Below are positions 1 through 11,400 of a DNA stretch of 64,000 nucleotides, one piece after another; positions within the stretch are counted from its first letter, which is position 1; each line of letters opens with the position of its first letter. Under the pieces are notes generated by a model that saw nothing but the letters and a program-made list of their open reading frames with translations, was not told the origin of the DNA and did no database searches. Made by a program: the position numbers and the translations under genes. The DNA is taken from contig CABFPE010000413.1 in assembly GCA_900660155.1 (NCBI GenBank), positions 337,882 through 401,881 of the forward strand, read 5' to 3'. The DNA is from Hofstenia miamia (lineage: Eukaryota > Xenacoelomorpha > Acoela > Hofsteniidae).

Positions 1-25
1 TATATATATATATGTGTGTGTGTGT
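1..25. repeat. (TA)n(TG)n microsatellite at window edge
   Basis: Alternating TA then TG dinucleotides open the window, so the tract probably continues to the left. Confidence 0.9.
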
Positions 26-584
26 AACGGACTAGGAAAAGGGGTCACTTGGGGTCACCAAGCCAAAAATAACTTTTGGTGCTCATCAGCTTCTTTAATC
101 ATTACACCCTTCCAGAGACTTCATTGAATTCACACATGTCAACAATTTCGTGATCCGAGAATGGTTCCCCGTCATTTTTTTATCAGAAAAATACTCCATT
201 TTCTAGGTCTAAACCCTAACTCCCACTAATGGCACCGTTGAGCATTTTGTATAATTCTATACGTTATGCTTAATGCATATAACATTTTGAGTAAATTTAT
301 CTGAATTTTCAGTAATTGCATATCAACAGGCGCATGGTAATTGCACCCAGGGAATACTTTACATCAGCACTGTACAAATATATTAACGGCATGTATACTA
401 TTTATGCATTAAATATTTATGCAACGCTGGCATGTTAGCTATAAATTCAGTTTTACTAATTGGTAAATAAAATGTGGAAATAAATGCAAATTGGGAGAAC
501 CAATTCTCTGAAAATGCAAAGCGGCTGCAATGTATAAAAGCTCCAAAATATCTAAAAAATTTAAGTAAGAAGGTTTAATTTACA
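26..584. other. AT-rich spacer, no gene seen
   Basis: No convincing coding frame or terminal repeat is visible. Bases 27-60 repeat a short 'ggggtcac' motif, which may be part of an old transposon end, but I could not find a partner. Confidence 0.4.
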
Positions 585-1765
585 CTAAAAATGAGAGATT
601 TGCATGAATCCTGGTTCGCTGAAAGAAGTGACATTCGCCCTGTTTCACTGAAGTCGGTGGTGGCTAAAGTATTTGAATGGATAGTATGGCTTTATATTAT
701 ATACTTTTTTTATTAGCAGCAACTGGTTCTCAATGAATCAACACGGAGAGCTTCTCGGTGGGTCAACTGTATCCAATCTTCTAAATTGTGTAAATGAGCG
801 GACGATGGTTGTTGATCAAGGCGCTCAGGTTTCAGTAATATATGTCGACTTTCTTCAAGCTTTCGATACCATTCCTCATGAAAAGCTTCTTTATAAACTT
901 AAAAATGCAGGTGTTTGTGGTAGATTGATACAGTGGTTCCTTAATTTTCTAGTTGGGCGCTCTCAGAGAGTTGTTGTCAACGGGCATAAAGCTGCATGGG
1001 CGAATGTGACCAGTGGCATACCTCAAGGTAGCATCTCAGGAGGTAACTAGTTCATCATTTTCATAAATGACCTGCTCGAAGTACTAGGACCAACTGGAGT
1101 TGCTGGCTTTGTAGATGATAAAAAGCTGTATGATAACACATCCAAAGATGGCAGTGCTATATGCCTCCAGCAAAAAGTAAACTGCATATCAAGCTGGGCA
1201 GACCACTGGGGAATGAAGGTGAAACTTAAAAAGTGTATGGTACTTAACATTAACAAGAAGATAGAAAGTTTTCAATTGATGGCCGTGATCTTCCTGAAAC
1301 CCAATGTGTTAAGGATCTTGGTGTGTGGGTATCAGATGATTTGAAATTGGATATCCATGTTGATGCAGTGGTTAAACGTTCTCGCTATTAATGACAAGGA
1401 GGTGATTGTACCCCTATATAAAGCAATTGTTCGTCCTGTCATGGAGTACGCCGTCAGTCTGGTCACCTTCATATGTTACACTCAAGAACAAGCTGAAAGC
1501 TGCACAGAAGCGTTGTTTAAATAGGGTCAATGGTGATGTCGTGGTCACCCAACTGGAAGCGCGTAGAGAAACAATCGACTTGGTCACAACCTACAAGATA
1601 TTTAACAATCAGATGAAGAAAGAATATTCTGAAATGGCGCAATCAAGTGCATTGCGCGGCAATTCGAAGAAACTGTAGACAAATGGAATGCGTTGCCAGA
1701 TAATATCGTCACTTCAACGTCCGTCAAAAGGTTGAAATCTGGATTGAGGAGTGACCGAGAATAAG
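585..1765 (+). mobile_element. CR1/Jockey-like LINE, reverse transcriptase fragment
   Basis: The LINE is truncated at its 5' end and holds much of a reverse transcriptase. Near 640-680 the frame reads DIRPVSLKSVVAKVFEW, the usual 'RPISLTSV..K..E' RT entry motif. At 733-1050 follow STVSNLLNCVNE, a D-F-x-x-A-F-D segment (VDFLQAFDTIPHEKL) and SGIPQGS. A stop falls where the family normally reads 'LGP.LF', after which FIIFINDLLEV continues in frame. The YADD box has become FVDD (about 1110). The C-terminal part (1400-1750) is split over frames and ends with the common WNALPDNIV and F/LKSGL motifs. The copy is dead. Whether it belongs to CR1 or to a Jockey/Rex-type clade is not resolved. Confidence 0.85.
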
Positions 1766-4698
1766 CATCCAGACCTGTAAAGGTCCGTTTATACTTTTAT
1801 ATTTTGCAATTTTTTTAATAATAGATAATTTTCTATGAATTCTAAGTTTTCAGTGTCATTCTCCTTAAATATATACCGCGTGCTACAAATTATGAGTGTA
1901 TATCTATTATTACGTTTTACGTATGTATTTTATACGTTCACCATGAAATATCTTCTATTTTAGCTTAGAATTGTTCAAGATTCTAGGTTAAAATTAAATG
2001 TGCACATTGAGAATTGAAAATGCTTTGAAATTCTTAGCCTTATAACGCTTAGTAACTTGAATATATTTTTGATACTTTAAATTAAGGGTTTTTCTATTCC
2101 TACTTCTACACATGATTTTGCGGAAAGTAATGCCATCTCTGAGAAAAGTAAAGACAAACATTAAGTTAAGACTTGTAACGCCCTTCAGAATACTGGTATA
2201 ATTTTACAAATAACTACACGATGAACTTGTTTAGTATGTATTTTCAAAGCCAAATCCAATTGCATGTCAACAAAATTAGCAACTTTAAGCTTACATATTA
2301 AGGACAAGAATTTCTCAAATCACACACACACTGTCAAACCTAATACAGGCACTTCCTGATCAAAATTCCTCGCAAAGTTAACTTAAAAATAAACAATGTG
2401 CTAAAACCACATTACCAGTATCAAATGAACATCATCAACGAATGCAACAGTGATAACATATCATTAGAATGTCTTATTGAGTGTCTTAAACACTAAATGT
2501 CTTTCTAAAATTAGAGTTCACAATCTTAATTTCTACAATATTAGACTCTGTAGTCATAAAACGGAACTAATCTTTGCAGCTCTTTCTTTAAATTCCAAAC
2601 TAGAAAAAACACTAACATTCGAAACTCACTTCAAGATAAAGAAAGTATTTATATTGCAATTGTTTCAAATTTTAAATGGGCAACATTGCCAATTTATTCG
2701 ACATATTTTTGTGCACTACTGAAATCTGAAAATATTAGTTCACTAATTTACGTTTTAAAAAATATGAAATTTCATTCGAACAAGAAAATGTTACAGTAAC
2801 CTCGTGTCCCAAATTGCTTTTGATTAGGACGTATTTGACAAAAACGCATGAGCCTTGTATGAAATGAGATCACTGGAAAAGAGCTTTAAAATAAGCGATG
2901 TGCTTTCAATTATATGACAGGTTTACTAGCGAAATGTTTGTTGTATTATTATTCTTCTATGCTATGCATTTACATTTGCGCAGTATTTCAGAATGTTATC
3001 CAAACTGAAATCATTAGTTTAGATTTAATATGTATATAATTTTATTTGGGTTGTATATTTCAAAATTTTAAATATTTGAAGCTTTTTATTCATTGTTAGA
3101 CGACAACTGAAGAATTTTCAGTGTTAGTAGTCAAATTGTTGATTCTTTTCAACAGTTCGGATTTGCTGCTACTCTGTTCACGTTAATGTTCTTTTTCTCT
3201 AGTAATCTTCTCCTATTTTAAGTATTTCGTTTTGTTTATCATATAGTATTTCCTAACTAGTAATAATCCTGATGTAAACGTCGAAAATTTGACCGTACTT
3301 TTTATTTATATTAGCAAATATACATCCACAGTATTTATTTAAATCAAATAATTAAGAAAAGAATGTAATTACCACTTCTTTAAATAGTAAAAATTTCGAC
3401 AAACTTGCCAATATCATTGCTGATGCTCGATGTCTGAGTCTTTCTGAAGATTATTCTGTTCTATCAGGTATATAGATTTCGCAATGGCTACTTTCATAAT
3501 GATAATTTCATATATTTTCGTATGTTCAACTCGAATTACGGAGTGAAATTCTATGAAAGTAATCAATTTCGCTGAAAATTGTCGAAATTTTTCAATGTAC
3601 ATTTTGATGTTCCTGCCGATACTGGTATTCGATAAAGCAACCTGATTTTCATGACTGTCAGGAGCATGAAAAGTAGGGCATTGCATTTTTTCAATACATT
3701 TGCAATATGTGTTATAAAAGTAAGTAAGCAATGCGTTAAAAAATGAAAGTAATTCTTTTGACTTCGTGCAGTTAAAATATCAAATTTCTTTTTGAATTCA
3801 TCTTCCTAACTACAAAATTTCCTCATAAACATCATGTTGTAAAACAAAAGTGGAATTCTTGCAAGTTGTCGAAATACTGTTTTTGCTTTTTGATTTCTTG
3901 GCATTTCGTTCAACAGTCCCCTACGAAATTCCTTTGTTGATACATGGCATGTTGTGTAATGAAGTTGTCTTTCGAGGAATTCGCGAACCCAATTGCTGAC
4001 CACCATTTATTGGTGGCAATATTTTTTCACATTTTTTGTAAATCGTGCTTGATGCTTATATCAGCAGTATTGTCTTTTGCTTACTCGACATTTTTTCTTA
4101 TTGATGGCAATTCCTTTGCATGCGTTGAACTTATGTTAAAGTTCTCTACATTAACAAGCTGCTATTTAATTTAATTGCGACAATTTCAGAACAGAAAACA
4201 GCATTTCAGAATAATCATCAAGCATGTTAGAAAGACATATCATTTAATCCTATTCCACATGTTTGTGATTCTTAATTTGTATACTATTTATTGAATAATC
4301 GATAAGTTTTAGCAATGTTTGTATTTTCTAAAAGTATAAATTGTATTGTTTAAAATTTTTAACTTTTTTTCAATTACTAAATTTGTACAAAGATTTGTGC
4401 AGAGATGTTATGGATGTTACTATCAAATCGAATTAGTAATATCCTAAGAAATCAATGTTATATTTGGTTCTATTGAAGCAATTATATTAATTTTTTAGGA
4501 TAAATAGGATACATTTTTATGTTAATGACTTTTTGATGATTTGCAAAATTCATGTTAAGTGCTAAGAAATATTTAATATGCAATACTTTTTGGTAATAAA
4601 TATCTTTTAGAAATGATTATTCAAGATCTACAGTGTTAATTCCATTCAAGTCAACTTGTAATTCTTCCATTTAAATTCGTTGTCTAACATATATTGTC
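1766..4698. other. Intergenic AT-rich DNA upstream of the zinc-finger gene
   Basis: No supported gene. On the minus strand, open frames at 3414-3731 (105 codons) and 3806-4006 (66 codons) sit head-to-head with the zinc-finger gene. They have no family I recognise and no clear start or splice pattern, so they could be chance frames or exons of an unrecognised divergent gene. No repeat with clear ends was found. Confidence 0.35.
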
Positions 4699-5224
4699 AT
4701 GACCATGACAACTGCAGTTGCTCAATTATCAGAACAATGTTCCAATTATTCTAGTCCTATTAGTGAAGCCGAGTCAGATGAAAATGATGTTAATAGTGTA
4801 AGTACCCAACCTGGCGATGCTTTCAGAAATTCCCCCATTGATTATTTGGAATGCAATGGAACCACAAATCCGCAGGAGAACCATGAACCTTTTGAAAGCT
4901 CTTCAGAAGCTGCTGTGGATAAGACTTTAGATAGTGGTATACTATTTCCAGGGAAAACGCAACTCTTGCCTGAAATATTATATCTTGATAAATTTATCAA
5001 ATCATGTCCCCAAAATTTACAGAAGATGATTTTAAACGACACTAAATTAATTTTCGAGTGCAGGTAAATGCGTTGAAAAACTTTTAAATGCTCATTGAAT
5101 TTTTAGACAATGTTCAAACCTATTTCGTGACCTAAGTAATCTAGCTTTGCACAAATTATTCTACTGTAGTAAACAGCCCTTTACTCCAATGGAATCAACT
5201 GTTATTTCAGGTTTATTTTGTAGA

Positions 5225-5279
<55 letters not shown>

Positions 5280-5448
5280 TGTCACTATGTACACTTTGTG
5301 AAATTTATATATGTCGCTATGTACCAGCTAGATATTTTGTAGGTAAAAAAACGTAATGATAATATAATTATCAGCAATGAATGCACAGACTACTATTAGA
5401 AACACTGTTTTAAAAAAAGAAAAATTATATTGAAAATACCAGCCTACG

Positions 5449-5487
<39 letters not shown>

Positions 5488-8400
5488 TATATTATATTAT
5501 ATGGGGTTATATGATTATATTTTCTCAACAAAGCGCCTCTCAACCCTGAATTTTAATCATGATGAATAGAATAGGAAAATCGTGGTAACCTAGAAACTGG
5601 TTACAAGTAACTTATTAGTAACTCACTAGTAACGATCCTAATAAAGTACTCTAATGTCCTACATATCCCATAATTATTGGGAGATTGGTCTTTCAAGTAT
5701 GTGTCTAGTTAGCTCATTGTTTGTATGAATATGACTGCAAAAGTGAAGACGATATGTACTGTTGTTTGATTAGTTGTTACTACATCGTAGCATGGACGCG
5801 CGAACTTGTCATTCACTTGAAAAGAGGTGTTATTGCTAATTCCCAGTAACCAGCCACAGTAACTTAGTAGTCCAAGGCAAATTCTAAGAGGTAGTTGAGT
5901 CCAAAATTGGGAGTTGTTAAAATGGAATGGGCAGTTGTAAAGAATAAATTTTTCTGTATTTGTTTCTGAAAGAACCATATAGTTTGTTCCAAGGTTTTCA
6001 ACTATGTAGCCAGTTTGTGTAAATTATGTTTGTTTTGTAAAAGATGCAATCGCAAGTTTCGGTAATTATAATATTGCTAAGCAAAGATTATGAAATCGGG
6101 TAGTCAAAAATAGCTTGTATATGTAAGTCTATTTTTTCAATCAGCTTTTTTGATATGTAATATCGATAACAGTCACTATAAAATACCTTTTATATTACTG
6201 TACAGCCTTGGTACCTTTATGAAGCAAAAGCTTATTGAAAAATTATTTATTAGTGAACTTAGTTGTTATATATAAAAATCACTTTTTGTGAATTAAGTAT
6301 TTATGAATATATATACTATCTACTTTTAGAAGCAAATTCATATATTCACGCTTCGCTATTAAGAAAGGTAGTATTAAGTTAAAATAATGCATGTTGTATA
6401 TTTGTGAATTGATCTAAACAATTTTAGAAATAGAAAAATTAGAATCCGTCATTGAAGGCCAGTCAGCTTTCGTCGTTTCAAACGAATATCAAGATACTGA
6501 TAATGCTATGTTTACATTTGAATCTAGTTCTCATCATAAATCCCCGCCAAAAACTCAATTGAATACAAATCGAATGAAGCCAACTCAAACGGTTGCCCCC
6601 ACTGAACAGTCTGGTAATAGAACAAGTGGTATGTACTACAGTTTCTGTAGCTGAATTTTGTATTTAATCATAATTTATTCAAAGGAATTGAAACGGAAAA
6701 GGAATGCGAACTTAAAATATATTTGAAATAGTTTTAAGCATTTCTTTTCTAACGTACGTTTTTTCATAATTGAAATCTGAATATCATTATAGGTGCGTTT
6801 CACCATTACCTCATTTGATTTATAAAACTTCTGTAAAAAGTAACAGTACACCCTTACAATTTATATTAATTTAAGATTTTTCATGTTTCTTTTGTTAGTG
6901 AGTAAAATACCAGTTTGAAGAATATAATTCTGTAATCATTGTTAAATGTAAGCTAATACAAGCAAAATAAGTTATATACAAGATGTTTCTTGGATTCGAG
7001 AAGTTAGTTCAATTGGGAGATCAAGTGCAGTAAAATGTCATTAGCTACCAAACTTGTTTCATAGGATTCAAATCTTGGCTGCAGTAGGGCAATTTACAGG
7101 GTGTCCGCACTGCCTGGAAATTCAAAATTGTTCCCTTAACTGTCTTTAGTGCCTGGAAATTCTTTTTTTGCGTCAAAATTTATTGTCTTGTCCCAGTGCA
7201 TTCCGTATTGTGGTTGCATTCCCCTGTCTTGACTGTTGTTTCATATACATTTAAAGGTGGCTACTTCACCAATTGCAATGAAGTGTCAATTCGAAATAAT
7301 CCATTCTCAGCATATTTTTAATGCACTTATGAATTACAGAATTATTTTTCAATCAATCTGATTTTTTATTGCATGGAAATCTTTAGACCAAATATTTCGA
7401 ACCTTTTTTAGACAATTTGTTTAAATTTGAACTTAAGACTATATACTTACGTGTTAAACCACATAAATCAACTGTCATGCTGTTTCCTATTATGATTTTT
7501 TGTCAATTGTAGCAATTTTGTTTTATTATATCATGGGCATAAACAAAAATGACTACTTTGTCCGAGAATATAATTTCCCAAAACCAACATGTTTCTGTAC
7601 ATTTTAATATGTTAAAAATGGTTATTCACGTGATTACAATGTGTAAAACTAATTATGTATTTATGCTTATATCTTATACTCCTGGATGCAATTTCTTCCA
7701 ATAGGGATTTTTGGTATGATTTCAGTTTAAAATTTTGAATTTGAAATTGAGAATTTGAAAGGCGCTGACATCCTGATTTATTGGTTATATTCCAACGTCT
7801 TTGAGCCACTGCAAGATAGAACCGGCATTTTGAGGTCAGGTGAAATATATGAATGTGTAGGCCTCGAAGGGAGGACATTAAAAGCGCTTCCAAATCAATG
7901 TTGAGCCTCCTGCAACCTCTAAATGAGGTTGAATAATTTCTGAATAATTTCGTTAAAATATACGACGATTTTGCGAGGTTCGATTATGCAGTTTTTGTTT
8001 AAATATCTATTTTAATTTGGCATGTTTTACTTTATTTGAATCATAACCATGTGCTAAGTACAATATATCAACACTACTTGGTATGTTAGCTTTTACTTTT
8101 CTTGTAAGGCACTTATACACCAATATGTAATAACATAGAGCCACAAAGCTACAAAAATAGTCTTTATTCTAAATCTACTTTAAATGCAAGAATTGTATAG
8201 ATAAAAGTTTGTGTTTTCAGAAGATTGCATGTATCACTCTTGGAATTTACAGATAATTTGCTTTTGCATTTATAATTTAGATGCTTGTGTGTGTCAAGTT
8301 TGTCAACAGCGATTTTCCAGTGCCTCAAATAAAAGTCGTCATGTTAAGCAGAAGCATCCTGAAGTTTTACTTAATAACAAAAACTCAGCTATTTCAATGG

Positions 8401-11400
8401 TTCAGACACTTCCCAAATCAAATCCTATACCATATGATTCTGCGGCGCCTAAACGAAATCGTTGTCCCGTTTGTGCAACATCATTTACCGGGCAATGGCA
8501 GCTCAAAGTCCATTTGAAATATAAGCATGCACATTATAAAGCAATTCCTGTTGATCCCCGTATTGCATGTGGTAGTCACCATCGAAAAGAAAAAGACCTA
8601 CAGAAGCCTAACGGCCTTGAAAATGTGGTTGCTAAGCTCAAAGTTGGCAGTGATGTTGACGACGAAAACATGAGTGTAGAAGATGAATCTATTTCGTCCA
8701 GGGGTACTATATATCATGTTGACATTTTATTATTTTATGAATTTAGATTTACCTTTAGAAGGCAATAATTCTGAGTCACCTACAGAAGGTTCTGAAACTT
8801 CCACACTTTTAGTCAACGATATTTACAATGCCATTACATGTAAATGTCTTGTATGCAATCGTGGTTTTTACGGCTGTTTTTCTTTAATAAGACACGTAAA
8901 AACACAGCATTTGCCTTCTGCGGATTTTACATCTATCCGAAAAGCCTTATCACAAACATTAGAGGTATGATTTTCGAAATTATCTCAGCTAATCGTAGTT
9001 TAGGTTAATCCCTATCGTCATAACCCCAACTCCACTACAGCTGTGAAACGCAAGTTCGATGAAATGAATAGTGGGGCGTCGTCTGATACAAACGATTCTT
9101 CACTCATCAATGGCAATCACTCTAATGAAGTATGCATTGATAGACTTCCACCCGCCAGAAAAGTTTGTACTTGCTCACTAACATGTTCATTTATCCTGTC
9201 GTCTATCTCATCGAGTCTTTCCTTCTAAACCATTAGTTAATATTCTCTCGAGATCGAAATTTTCAATCTATCTTAAATCACTAGCTCGATTGTCTGTCTA
9301 AATGAGTTTCCTTTTGTCATCTTTGAATGAAAGCATATTTTTAGTAAAAAGATTACGTTCGAACAATGTATTATTTCAAACATGTATGCGCACAACTTTA
9401 GCCGATTTAGTAGATCTTTCTCATATAATTTTTACAATTATTAAGTTTTCTATTTTAATAATAATTCATATTAACTAGTGTGTATTTTTATAATGTGCAA
9501 TTGGGTTTACCATCTCAAGTAAGTGATTGGGTCAATTTTCAGTGTAATCTACTAGGTTACATTTATTTCACAAACTAATGAAAATATAATTCAATAAAGG
9601 GGAACATGAAAAATGCTAATTTTGAAAATATTTAATATGATTGTGAGGTCAAAAAAGGTTTAAACTATTTGGTTAAGTCGAAATGTCATTTTTAAGTTAC
9701 TTCAAAAAATAATCGCACTAGTTATTATATAAACCAATTTGAAATCTAACATAGTTAAGGTCACTGATATTTCATATTTTACATTTTGTTAATTTTAATT
9801 TACGCGTTATTACGTGAATTGGTGTTTTCATTTGTCAAAACGTAACGGGTCAAATCAGGTCACTGTTTTACATTTTCTGACCTGGATGCAATTCTGGTTC
9901 ACATATTTGAAATTGGTAATTGTATGAGCAAAATTACAACTGTTCTATTTTTTCAGAAATATTTTGTAAATATTTTATTACTGTTCGATTCCTAATGCAG
10001 GTTATCAGTTGAAATATGTTTCGTAGTTATTTAATTAGCCTGTCAGAATTTTAATGCATACTTTCTACTTCGTAATCATATCTAAATTATTCGGCTTATT
10101 TGCTATTTCAAAGTATAATTTATATCACGAATTCAAATTAGTTATAAAATCATGTTTTTATCGCATGCTCTTCAAACCGTTCTTAGTTACAATGCTATAC
10201 TCTCAGCATTGTGTGATAAGGCTTAGAATCGGTGTTTGGAAATTTTTTTAATAGATGTATTAGATATCCATTAGATAGATTTTGCATTGAAGATTCAACG
10301 AGCGGAGCTTAGAAAGAGTTCATATGTATTAATTCCATGGACACAATCTATTAGCTGGCATGTGTCCTCGCTGTTCGCTTCTTGAGTTATTTTCCTTCAC
10401 ATTTAAATTGGAATTATTGCACTCGGAGAGTGTGGATTTATTTGACATCTTGAAAATGCGGAATATATATGTCCATAGGTGTTTCTCTCTCTCAACGTTG
10501 CTCACTGTATTGTTCAATGCTGTTTTAACTAACATTTCTCAGATGCACTAAATTTCTCGATAGCTTTAATTCATTGTGCAATATTGAAGAATTTAAGAAT
10601 GCCTTCGCTTCTGAAATGTTCATCGCTTTCCGCTCAGAGAAAAATAGCACTACTTCTCCAAATTTATATCATTAAACAGAAGTTGAAGAAATATTTTTCT
10701 TAATCTGTGTTATAAATTTAATCGCAACGTTGTCATTGAATGCATGACAGAAAGAAAAAACACTAGATATTCATCTGCAAATCAAACGCCATTTTAATTC
10801 ATTCTAAATTCTTTCATTATTTATTATAGAAACTATTTTTAGTAATTACTATTTTTCCTTAGCAATCCAGAACTAAGCAATTGTTTTTACACTGAAATTA
10901 GCAATTACAACTATTGAAAGGTGGATTGTATTTGTTAGTTGCATTATAGTAAATGCCCTTTTGGCTGTTTTTACATTATTCAAGGGGAAATTGGAAATTT
11001 TTCTCAACGCTTACATACTCATTACGTAAACTAATAAAGCTAAACGCCAATTTACATGCATTATTATGAACATTTATTTAAAAATTACTTCTTGTGGAAG
11101 TTTGTTTTTTTAAAGTAGTCTAGAAATTTTTGAAAACAGAAATTGTTTTTCGGTTGTCGCTTTTTGAATCAGCAGTTGATTTATTTATGAATTTTTCTAC
11201 TATGCGTTTGGTTTGTTGCGAGAATTTTTTGATTTTCATACAAATTTATGTGTAAATATCTTAATGGATTGTTATAGTAAAAGCTGGCAGTTGAATTGTA
11301 TTTTAGTTGGGTCAGTTCACCTCCTGTTTTATAAATACATATATATATGAATTGTTGGATGTAAGTATATAGTCGAATCATTCTGAATTTGGAAAATTAA

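Noticed and set aside
3414-4006. Minus-strand frames that might form a gene divergent from ZNF800
   Set aside because: No recognisable family, no convincing splice or start arrangement; kept only as a note.
7062-7100. 'ggattcaaatcttggc' resembling a tRNA B box or SINE head
   Set aside because: No matching A box at the right spacing and no cloverleaf.
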